Assembly: GCA_965372015.1 (NCBI GenBank)
Contig: CBDVAP010000106.1
Span: 1 to 10,973, forward strand
Length of the DNA stretch: 10,973 nt
Direction of reading: 5' to 3'
Origin: JACZSB01 sp965372015
GTDB lineage: Bacteria > Fidelibacterota > Marinisomatia > SCGC-AAA003-L08 > TS1B11
Shown here: positions 1-6,312 of the stretch, piece after piece
Position numbering within the stretch: position 1 is the stretch's first letter
How the letters are laid out: each line of letters opens with the position of its first letter
Position numbers and translations under genes: made by a program
Notes under the pieces: model-generated
What the model was told of the DNA's origin: nothing
Database searches by the model: none
What the model saw: only the letters and a program-made list of their open reading frames with translations

Positions 1-400
1 TTTCAGCCCTGACCAGTTCAGCGGTACCCACCGGCACGGTGGATTTGGTGATAATGATTTTATAACCCTCGATGGTCTGACCGATCTCCTCAGCCACCGC
101 TAAAACGTGCTTTAAGTCGGCGCTGCCGTCCTCGTCCATGGGGGTGCCCACCGCGATAAATATAAACTCGCTGGTTTCGACCGCCTTCGGTAGGCTGGTA
201 GTAAAGGTGAGACGTCCCTCCTCCAGGTTATTGTCCAGCAGCTCCTGTAATCCCGGCTCATGAATCGGTAGCATGCCTTTCGCGAGATCATTTATTTTTT
301 CCCGGTCGATATCAAGGCAGCACACTTGGTTGCCCATGTGGGCGAAACAGGTGCCGGTTACCAAACCGACGTAGCCGGTTCCAATGATGGTTATACGCAT
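1..400 (-). CDS. ugd: UDP-glucose 6-dehydrogenase, N-terminal part (cut by window edge)
   Basis: This enzyme oxidises UDP-glucose to UDP-glucuronate with two NAD+ in the cytoplasm, supplying precursor for surface polysaccharides. Only the first 133 codons are present, and the reading frame is open to base 1. The ATG at 400 opens a protein starting MRITIIGTGYVGLVTGTCFA, with the Rossmann dinucleotide-binding motif GxGYVG at residues 7-12. Other family hallmarks are LDID near 33-36, the IHEPGL segment near 53-58, the FIAVGTP segment near 88-94, and TKSTVPVGT near 118-126. The catalytic cysteine lies further downstream and is not in the window. A purine-rich GAGAGGATGAG directly precedes the ATG on the minus strand and can serve as ribosome binding site. 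The gene follows the phosphoglycosyl transferase in the same direction after a 319-bp gap. Its product is the substrate of the UDP-glucuronate decarboxylase encoded at 2420-3424, so the two form consecutive steps. Confidence 0.95.
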   Translation of the reverse strand, partial: MRITIIGTGYVGLVTGTCFAHMGNQVCCLDIDREKINDLAKGMLPIHEPGLQELLDNNLEEGRLTFTTSLPKAVETSEFIFIAVGTPMDEDGSADLKHVLAVAEEIGQTIEGYKIIITKSTVPVGTAELVRAE

Positions 401-719
401 CTCATCCTCTCAGCAGATTACAGCCCTAGCATAAAAATAATAAGCGATCATTTTCCCGCTGACAGCACTCATCCTCTCGACCAAATGCCCACTATCGCCC
501 GGGAACGCCCGTCCCTAAGGTTTTAACAAACGGGTATCGGAAATATTCCTGAATTCAATTTAGCCATCCGAACCTGCTCCAGCCCAACTCAATCTTGTTT
601 ATGCTGGGTCCTTCCATCTGAACCGGTCCCGCGGCAAGCTGAATGCGTACTGGAACCGGTCCTAATTGGAAGCGGCTGATATTAGGTGGCGTAGATTCTG
701 TAAACGAAAAGCGGGGGGA
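401..719. other. 319-bp intergenic region with short direct and inverted repeats
   Basis: No convincing gene lies between the phosphoglycosyl transferase stop and the ugd start. It holds three patterns. An 11-bp exact direct repeat, CTCATCCTCTC, occurs at 401-411 and 468-478; on the minus strand it puts a purine-rich GAGAGG stretch before ugd and a second copy 67 bp upstream. A 10-bp direct repeat, GAACCGGTCC, occurs at 620-629 and 653-662. A 6-bp inverted repeat, CCTAAT/ATTAGG, occurs at 661-666 and 681-686 with a 14-base loop and no T-run, so it is not a normal intrinsic terminator. A ugd promoter is likely to be here because of the gap length, but I see no hexamer pair good enough to call. 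A 20-codon minus-strand reading frame (410-472) is discussed in the findings. Confidence 0.5.
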
Positions 720-2180
720 TTAATATGCACCACGACTGAAGAGTACCGCCGGGATGGTTTCGAACAGGATTTCCAGGTCGAATAATAGAGAATTGTGCTC
801 CACGTAATAGAGGTCCAGCAGCACCATTTCCTTAAACTCGATGTCACTCCGGCCGGAAATCTGCCACAGACCGGTCATCCCCGGTTTGACCCGTGCCCGG
901 TCCTGGATGGCACCCCAGAAATCATCGCTCATTCCCACGCGTTCAAAATCCTCCACCGGCAGGGGGCGGGGACCAACCAGGCTCATTTCGCCTCGGATGA
1001 CGTTGAACAACTGGGGTAATTCGTCGAGACTGAATTTGCGCAGGATCCGTCCCACTCTGGTTACCCGGGGGTCGTTTTTCATCTTGAACAGCGGCCCGGT
1101 AGCCTCATTCAAATCGGTCAGCCGGCTGCGTTCATTTTCGGCGTCCTTCACCATACTACGGAACTTGAAGAACTTGAATCCGGAATCTCCCTTGGTGGCC
1201 CCGCGAGTCTGGCCGTAAAAAATCGGTCGTCCCGACTCCAACCAGATCGCCAGGCTGGCTATCAGCAGGACCGGAGACAGAAGCAGCAGGATCGTAAGCG
1301 CTCCTACCAGATCAAAACCCCGCTTAATCACCGCCTTGAGGAAATTTACCTTGGGGTGTGGGGGAGCCGACAAAGTGATCCCGGCTATATCGTAAACCCG
1401 GGCCATGCGCAACAACCCGGTGGCTTCAGGCGAAACCACCCGCATCTTGACACCATGCCGTTGGCAGGTTTCGATCAATTCATGAAAGCCGTTGACCACA
1501 AAGCTGTTGGATGGGATGAAAATCCGGTCGATGTCCTGTTCGATGATTACCCGGTCTAAGTCCTGCAACGGATAGCTGGGCAGTCCTCCATCTGTCGGTA
1601 GATCACTTGGCCCCCGGCCGTTATGCTCGTGGATGAGAAACCCCTTGATGAGGTAGCCGAATTCCGGGAACCATCTGAACTGCGAGATGATGCTGTTGTC
1701 GGAGGCGCCGTTGGGAACGATCAGCGAGTTATAAATGCCCAGGTCGACCCGGCTGAACATTCCGGCCAGCCACTGTAGAATCGTACGGCCGACCAAGAAG
1801 TGCATCGGCAGCAGCAACAGGTACAGGGCGATAAAGCTGCGGGGAATATAGGTTAGCTTCAGCACGTAGAAGGAGGCCAGGATCATGCCAGTGGCGTATA
1901 CATAGGACTTGGCGGCCAACAGATAGTGATAATTTGACCGGGCGAAAAAGGCTTGGCGGTACAAGCCTATCAACAGGGAAAAGAAGGAAATGACGGCCCA
2001 GAAAAAGACCACCAGCGGCAACGATTCACTCAGCGCCAGTACCGGCCCGCGATAGTAGTTGACCAGCAACCACCAGGTAGTTACCCCGGAGCCAAAGATG
2101 AATATTCCATCAATGACGAAAGTGATCGCAGTGAAGATAATTCTCCAATTGCGACGGAAATATGAGTTCCTGCGCGCCAT
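720..2180 (-). CDS. Undecaprenyl-phosphate sugar phosphotransferase (WcaJ-type polyprenyl glycosylphosphotransferase)
   Basis: This is an inner-membrane phosphoglycosyl transferase that moves a sugar-1-phosphate from a UDP-sugar to undecaprenyl phosphate, starting a capsule or exopolysaccharide repeat unit. At 486 residues it has the usual long WcaJ-like layout. There are about four membrane segments in residues 15-131, a cytosolic Rossmann-like CoA-binding-type domain at about 148-250, a membrane-inserted segment at about 288-312, and the C-terminal catalytic bacterial sugar transferase domain to the end. Catalytic-domain signatures are clear: KFRSM (339-343), the Asp-Glu dyad in LDELPQLFNVIRGEMSLVGPRP (D386-E387 region), and VKPGMTGLWQISGRSD (431-446). 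The ATG at 2180 gives a basic N-terminus (MARRNSYFRRNWR) suited to the first membrane segment, but has no Shine-Dalgarno sequence in front of it, only AT-rich bases. The acceptor sugar cannot be told from sequence; glucose-1-phosphate is common in this family. It lies between two nucleotide-sugar genes of the same orientation. Confidence 0.93.
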   Translation of the reverse strand: MARRNSYFRRNWRIIFTAITFVIDGIFIFGSGVTTWWLLVNYYRGPVLALSESLPLVVFFWAVISFFSLLIGLYRQAFFARSNYHYLLAAKSYVYATGMILASFYVLKLTYIPRSFIALYLLLLPMHFLVGRTILQWLAGMFSRVDLGIYNSLIVPNGASDNSIISQFRWFPEFGYLIKGFLIHEHNGRGPSDLPTDGGLPSYPLQDLDRVIIEQDIDRIFIPSNSFVVNGFHELIETCQRHGVKMRVVSPEATGLLRMARVYDIAGITLSAPPHPKVNFLKAVIKRGFDLVGALTILLLLSPVLLIASLAIWLESGRPIFYGQTRGATKGDSGFKFFKFRSMVKDAENERSRLTDLNEATGPLFKMKNDPRVTRVGRILRKFSLDELPQLFNVIRGEMSLVGPRPLPVEDFERVGMSDDFWGAIQDRARVKPGMTGLWQISGRSDIEFKEMVLLDLYYVEHNSLLFDLEILFETIPAVLFSRGAY

Positions 2181-2249
2181 CGAATTATTTTACTGTGTGT
2201 GTACTGACAACCCTATTGATCGGACCAGCCCCAGCGCCGATTATGTCCG

Positions 2250-2276
2250 ATCGTACCAGAGACGATCGTCTGTCAA
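2250..2276 (-). promoter_or_regulatory. Candidate promoter with overlapping 12-bp palindrome, upstream of the phosphoglycosyl transferase
   Basis: On the minus strand a perfect TTGACA (-35 consensus) sits at 2276-2271. It is followed after 15 bp by TACGAT at 2255-2250, which matches four of six bases of the -10 consensus. The spacer is shorter than the usual 16-18 bp. A perfect 12-bp palindrome, AGACGATCGTCT, occupies 2260-2271, touching the last base of the -35 and filling most of the spacer. The core ACGATCG recurs in the adjoining sequence around 2248-2255. A repressor bound there would block RNA polymerase. The start codon of the transferase at 2180 is about 70 bp from the -10, leaving a leader of roughly 60 bases. 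The promoter and operator roles are inferred from sequence pattern only. Confidence 0.4.
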
Positions 2277-2419
2277 CTACAATGTGCCAATCTATAGATA
2301 AAATCTCAGCTGCGCAAGTCATTAAAAGTAGCAATCATTACTGATCTATTGAGTGGATTGCACAGTGATAATGGCGACGCAAGGAAGTGTTTTCTGCCCG
2401 GGACTCGGCTGATTACAGG

Positions 2420-3424
2420 CTAGGCCGACGCCGCTGAGGAGTTTAGCTGATCCTTGAAATAGTCGATGGTCCGTTTGAGCCCGTCCTGCAGCTCCGTACC
2501 TGGTTCCCACGCCAGGTGCCGTATCGCTGCCGTGATATCAGGCTGACGCTGCACCGGATCATCATCCGGCAGGGGTAGATACTCGATTGACGAGCGCGAG
2601 CCGGTGAGGCCGATAATGGTCTCAGCCAGCTGGCTGACGGTGATCTCCGTTGGATTCCCCAGGTTAATCGGTCCGGTTAGCTCCTCCGGGCTGTCCATCA
2701 GGGCGGTCAGGCCGGTGAGCAGATCATCTACATAGCAGAAACTGCGGGTCTGGTCGCCGGCGCCATACACTGTAAGCGGCTTGTTCCGTAAGGCTTGAAC
2801 GATGAAATTGCTTACCACCCGGCCGTCGTTGAGATCCATATTGGGACCGTAGGTGTTGAAAATACGGGCCACTTTTATCTCCACCCGGTTCTGGCGGTGA
2901 TAGTCGAAGAATAAGGTCTCGGCACAGCGTTTGCCCTCGTCGTAGCAGGAACGCCGCCCGATGGGATTCACGTGGCCCCAGTAGCTTTCGGATTGGGGAT
3001 GCTCCCGGGGGTCCCCGTAAACCTCACTGGTGGAAGCCTGCAACACCCGGGCCTTGACTCGCTTGGCCAGCCCCAGGACATTGATGGCCCCCATTACCGA
3101 TGTCTTGATGGTTTTGACCGGGTTATATTGGTAGTGCACCGGGCTGGCGGGGCAGGCCAGGTTGTAAATCCGGTCCACTTCCAGGAAAATGGGATTGACG
3201 ATATCGTGACGTAACAGTTCGAAATTTGGCCGGTCCAGCAGATCGATGATGTTACGCTTATGGCCGGTAAAGAAATTATCCAGACAGATCACGTCACCTC
3301 CTGCCTCTACCAGCCGGCGGCACAGGTGGGAGCCCAGAAAACCAGCGCCCCCGGTGACCAGAATACGGAGGGGACGCCGCAGCTCAAGAGGGCTAGCGGT
3401 TGCTTCAGGAGTTGTGTTATTCAA
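2420..3424 (-). CDS. uxs: UDP-glucuronate decarboxylase (UDP-xylose synthase)
   Basis: This short-chain dehydrogenase/reductase decarboxylates UDP-glucuronate to UDP-xylose using bound NAD+, in the cytosol. With a TTG start at 3424 it has 334 residues, close to bacterial family members. In that numbering the NAD-binding motif TGGAGFLGSHL is at 24-34, the family segment STSEVYGDP with the catalytic Ser/Thr region is at 131-139, and the catalytic YxxxK appears as SCYDEGKR with Y161 and K165. RIFNTYGPNM is at 187-196, and QTRSFCYVDDL, binding the nucleotide sugar, at 225-235. DDDPVQRQPDI follows near 287-297. The start is uncertain. No in-frame ATG exists before the Rossmann motif; the candidates are TTG at 3424, CTG at 3382 (giving RRPLRILVTGG, closest to typical N-termini) and TTG at 3586, none with a good ribosome binding site. 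Residues upstream of 3424 do not resemble the family. It is divergent from the outer-membrane gene run and co-directional with the transferase and ugd. Confidence 0.92.
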   Translation of the reverse strand: MNNTTPEATASPLELRRPLRILVTGGAGFLGSHLCRRLVEAGGDVICLDNFFTGHKRNIIDLLDRPNFELLRHDIVNPIFLEVDRIYNLACPASPVHYQYNPVKTIKTSVMGAINVLGLAKRVKARVLQASTSEVYGDPREHPQSESYWGHVNPIGRRSCYDEGKRCAETLFFDYHRQNRVEIKVARIFNTYGPNMDLNDGRVVSNFIVQALRNKPLTVYGAGDQTRSFCYVDDLLTGLTALMDSPEELTGPINLGNPTEITVSQLAETIIGLTGSRSSIEYLPLPDDDPVQRQPDITAAIRHLAWEPGTELQDGLKRTIDYFKDQLNSSAASA

Positions 3425-3607
3425 CGGGGATCGATATGCCGGTGATAATGATAAGTGCCACTTTAAATGCGGCCAGAAATTAAACCGCAGGCAGCTGGCG
3501 CACCACCTATACTTACAGGCATTTACGGCGGCTGCAATGATTACCCCCGGGTTTTGCGACCTTACGATTTCCCTTTCACACTTCAACGAATTTCAGCATA
3601 TTCAACC
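3425..3607. other. Divergent intergenic region between UDP-xylose synthase and the outer-membrane gene run
   Basis: This stretch lies between the chosen TTG start of the minus-strand decarboxylase and the chosen GTG start of the plus-strand barrel gene. It must carry the promoters of both units if both starts are right. Open frames run through it on both strands, but their translations do not look like the start of either protein. It is AT-richer than the flanking genes in parts, for example 3560-3610. I could not find a -35/-10 pair of good quality in either direction, so no promoter is called. Confidence 0.4.
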
Positions 3608-4237
3608 GTGCTGATCGGGTCTACAAATATTGATTGGCGCCGGACAAGAGGCGGGAAAGGTCATCGGCAGGGCCTTTGCCTGGTTGGCATGCTCTTGCTG
3701 GGCAATTCCTGGCTGCCGGCATCCGGCGCGACAGTTCCATTTAGCCGGATGAACCTGATCCTGGAAATGGGCGCCATAACCAATCGGAGCGGGTTACATC
3801 GCTTTTGGCAGGCCGAAGCTGTACCCACGTTCATCGTCGACTTACCGTTCTACCGAGGCCAGGTGCAAGCCGGGTGGCAGATGACGACCTTCAGGAAGGT
3901 AGAAGACAAGGTACCCAATTTTAATGCCCATTTCATCTTCTTGGGCTGGGGTATGAATCGACCGCTGCCCGGCGGCCTATCTATAGCGGGCGGAATACAA
4001 ACCGGTAGCGTGCTGATGTCTTTCCAGGGTGTGCCCAGCTGGGACCGGCACGAAAGCGAATTGGGGACCGCCCTGTATGCCGCTCTGCGCTATCGTCCCC
4101 GGCAGCACTGGAGCGCTCGGATTAATTTGCTGCGGCAAAGGATTTACACCCGAAAACCAATTTCCCTGACATATGTCTCGGTTGGTTTGGGATATACCTT
4201 TGAAACTCCCAAATGGTTGCGTGACTTTCTGCAATGA
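3608..4237 (+). CDS. Predicted small outer-membrane beta-barrel protein, function unknown
   Basis: I do not recognise a family for this protein. After a signal-peptide-like region (basic stretch RRTRGGKGHRQG, hydrophobic LCLVGMLLLGN, small residues ASGA before TVPF) come about 165 residues. They alternate hydrophobic and polar positions, with many aromatic and glycine residues and polar turns. An example is the closing strand TYVSVGLGYTF, as in small eight- to ten-stranded outer-membrane barrels. The start is unsure. GTG at 3608 keeps the basic region of the signal peptide and gives 209 residues. ATG at 3689 removes that region, and ATG at 3467 adds 47 residues of non-protein-like sequence that would overlap the divergent gene. 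None has a good ribosome binding site. The stop overlaps the start of the next gene by 4 bp (ATGA at 4234-4237), so the two are probably translated together. PagL-like lipid A deacylase was considered, but its His-Ser active-site motif is not visible. Confidence 0.6.
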   Translation: MLIGSTNIDWRRTRGGKGHRQGLCLVGMLLLGNSWLPASGATVPFSRMNLILEMGAITNRSGLHRFWQAEAVPTFIVDLPFYRGQVQAGWQMTTFRKVEDKVPNFNAHFIFLGWGMNRPLPGGLSIAGGIQTGSVLMSFQGVPSWDRHESELGTALYAALRYRPRQHWSARINLLRQRIYTRKPISLTYVSVGLGYTFETPKWLRDFLQ

Positions 4238-6273
4238 AGGGTCGCCTGGCAATCGCCTTGCTGGTAGTTACTGTCGGATTAGTTGGCGCCGAGCAGGAGA
4301 GCCGCCAGGGTTGCCTGGGGGTCCAGACCATCAGAGCCGAAAACATCGCAGCCGCCGGTATTACCCGGGTAGCCGATATCCTGCTCTTGGCGGATAACTG
4401 GGACCTGAACACCACCGACGGTTTCTCCTGGAAGGCAGTCGCCGGGGGATTGGATACTTGGCAGCAGCAGCACTGGAATGTTTTCCTGAATGGGCACAAA
4501 TTGGACCGCAAATTATTTGATGTGATTAATCTGAATCTCATAGGTGTCGCCCTGGAGGAGATCGATTCGGTACAGGTGGGTACGGTTCCATGCCTGCACC
4601 AGGGCGAATACACAGCCGCGGGCTTCGTGCATATCTTCACTTCCCAACCCGGTGTCGGGCTGCGTTTCACGGGCGCCATAGATATGGGCAACGAAACCGG
4701 TGATCCTGGTCCCTATCGTTACACCGAGTTTGCCACGCATAACGTGGATCGCATCGGTCCTGGCGGCGAACTTACCTTGATGGCCGGGCGCCCGGATGGC
4801 TATGAGCGGGCCACCGTGGTTGTGCAACAGCATCCCTTTACCGACGGGGCCATGTTCCGGCGCACCAGCGGCCTCAGCTCCGAATGGCCGGGCATTTTCA
4901 GTGTTGCTCCCACTGTGACAATTGGCCGGCGTCGGTGGGCAGGTTGGCAGGAGCTCCGGCTGGCGTACAGCCACTCGCTGACCCACTATCAATTCTCGGA
5001 GCAGCTCGGTTTCGAAACTACCCTGGACGTTATTACTGCCGACGCCGGGCTGTCGGGATGGATTCCTATATCTGATCGGACTCTCGGGCGCTACCGCTGG
5101 AACTATTCCTCCAACGATCTGGTGGAACGGCCCAACCGCTTGGCCTTCGATTACGACTGGCGCATGGCCCACTCTGCCGGCAATCTGGAAGTGACCTCTA
5201 TAGTCGGAGGACAAGAACTGGGCATCGGCGCGGGGCTGGACCATTATCGATTGTTCACGCAAGCCGATCTTAGCGATGACGACCTCCTTCACGTTAAGGC
5301 ATATGCCTTTGCTGCTGGTACACTGCGCTCGGCTTGGGATTACTACTCGGGAGCGATGCTGGCCCGTACGGCAGGTGAAGCCGCCGGTAGTGTGACTGCC
5401 GGTGCAAGCTGGAGACCGTTGCCCGGGCACCGTTTTAGCATGGCTTTGTCACTGTCTCGACGGTTCCCTGAGGCTGGCAACAATCCCTGGCTCTGGATGC
5501 AGCGAGGATATGATCTTTATAGCTGGCCCGGCTCCGCTGGTCTCGATGAGCCGCTCCCACGGCTGGAGGGTGAACCAAAGGTTGCCACCCGCCGGCAGCT
5601 GACCGGTGATCTGACCTGGCATCATCAACTAAGCCGAGATTTAATCTGGGAAGCGGGCGCCTCCTATCGCCGAGCCGCGGGACTGGCGCTGGAGCGGCGT
5701 GAAATAAGTTTTAATCCCGCCAACTGCCTTTTCCCCGCCGTCACCACCATGGCCACCGGTGAGAACTTTGAGGTTATCGGCGTCCGCCTGGCAGGATCTG
5801 GTCGGATCGCGGCTAGTCTGAAGTTCCACCTGGCATATCGCTCCTGGACCGTGGTCAATGCTACTCCCATCGCCCGGGACGAGTGGCGTAAAATCCCCCG
5901 GCACAAGCTCTCGGCCCGGCTGACCTGGACTGCTGTGCCGAATTTGTCGTTCTGGGTAATGCTCACCAAAGTTTCCACCACTACCTGGGAGGATTACCAA
6001 CCGGTGGATGGAGTAACCTGCCGGTTGACGTCCAATGACCTAATCACTTATCGAGCGAAGGTACCGTCGTGGACTGCCCTCGATGTGCAGGCACGGAAAT
6101 GGTTCTGGCGCCGCCGGCTAAGCGGCAGCCTGTTGTTGCGCAACCTGCTGGACAGCGATGTCCGGTACCACCCAATTGGGGGTACGTTCCACCTGACATT
6201 ATTTATTAAGATTAGCCTGTTTCTGGATAACACCAACGGGCGTATTGCCGCGCCCGGAGAGCGGGACGAGTAA
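4234..6273 (+). CDS. TonB-dependent receptor-like outer-membrane protein with plug domain
   Basis: This is predicted to be a gated outer-membrane barrel for uptake or handling of a large ligand. The 679-residue protein starts with a signal peptide (MKGRLAIALLVVTVGLVGA, cut near residue 19). Residues about 28-138 match the plug-domain pattern: an xTIRAENI-like opening, AGITRVADIL, a VFLNGHKL turn, and the EEIDSVQVG...YTAAGFVHIFT end. The rest is a long run of amphipathic, aromatic-rich strands. The family-typical end is NLLDSDVRYHPIGGTFHLTLFIKISLFL at about 637-664. No TonB box can be placed, because the mature protein enters the plug about ten residues after the cleavage site. About fifteen polar residues follow the last strand, whereas barrels normally end in an aromatic residue. 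Four cysteines are visible. The start codon overlaps the previous stop by 4 bp and lacks its own Shine-Dalgarno sequence, suggesting coupled translation. The ligand is unknown; the neighbouring Wzi-like gene hints at a glycan. Confidence 0.75.
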   Translation: MKGRLAIALLVVTVGLVGAEQESRQGCLGVQTIRAENIAAAGITRVADILLLADNWDLNTTDGFSWKAVAGGLDTWQQQHWNVFLNGHKLDRKLFDVINLNLIGVALEEIDSVQVGTVPCLHQGEYTAAGFVHIFTSQPGVGLRFTGAIDMGNETGDPGPYRYTEFATHNVDRIGPGGELTLMAGRPDGYERATVVVQQHPFTDGAMFRRTSGLSSEWPGIFSVAPTVTIGRRRWAGWQELRLAYSHSLTHYQFSEQLGFETTLDVITADAGLSGWIPISDRTLGRYRWNYSSNDLVERPNRLAFDYDWRMAHSAGNLEVTSIVGGQELGIGAGLDHYRLFTQADLSDDDLLHVKAYAFAAGTLRSAWDYYSGAMLARTAGEAAGSVTAGASWRPLPGHRFSMALSLSRRFPEAGNNPWLWMQRGYDLYSWPGSAGLDEPLPRLEGEPKVATRRQLTGDLTWHHQLSRDLIWEAGASYRRAAGLALERREISFNPANCLFPAVTTMATGENFEVIGVRLAGSGRIAASLKFHLAYRSWTVVNATPIARDEWRKIPRHKLSARLTWTAVPNLSFWVMLTKVSTTTWEDYQPVDGVTCRLTSNDLITYRAKVPSWTALDVQARKWFWRRRLSGSLLLRNLLDSDVRYHPIGGTFHLTLFIKISLFLDNTNGRIAAPGERDE

Positions 6274-6312
6274 CCGCCGTTCCCGCATCGCCCTGGAATT
6301 AAGGAGCTCTGC

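Noticed and set aside
661..686. Possible intrinsic terminator after the phosphoglycosyl transferase
   Set aside because: The stem is only 6 bp, AT-rich, has a 14-base loop and no following T-run.
841..1218. Plus-strand open frame of 125 codons antisense to the transferase catalytic domain
   Set aside because: The minus strand here encodes the KFRSM, DELPQLFNV and VKPGMTGLWQ motifs, so the plus-strand frame is only a shadow.
3425..3586. 54-residue N-terminal extension of the UDP-xylose synthase from the TTG at 3586
   Set aside because: Family members start close to the Rossmann motif, and the extension is Cys/Trp-rich with no family similarity. It has no ribosome binding site.
3467..3607. 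Upstream extension of the small barrel gene to the ATG at 3467
   Set aside because: The 47 extra residues look unlike a protein start, have no ribosome binding site, would bury the signal peptide and would overlap the divergent gene's upstream region.
4122..4691. Minus-strand open frame of about 189 codons over the junction of the small barrel and receptor-like genes
   Set aside because: It is antisense to both genes, including the signal peptide of the receptor-like protein, and shows no recognisable motif.
4513..5430. Long open frame of about 305 codons on the minus strand inside the receptor-like gene
   Set aside because: Its translation is rich in Gly, Arg and Pro with no domain or signal, and it lies wholly antisense to a protein with a clear plug and barrel pattern. 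It is a by-product of GC-rich codon use.
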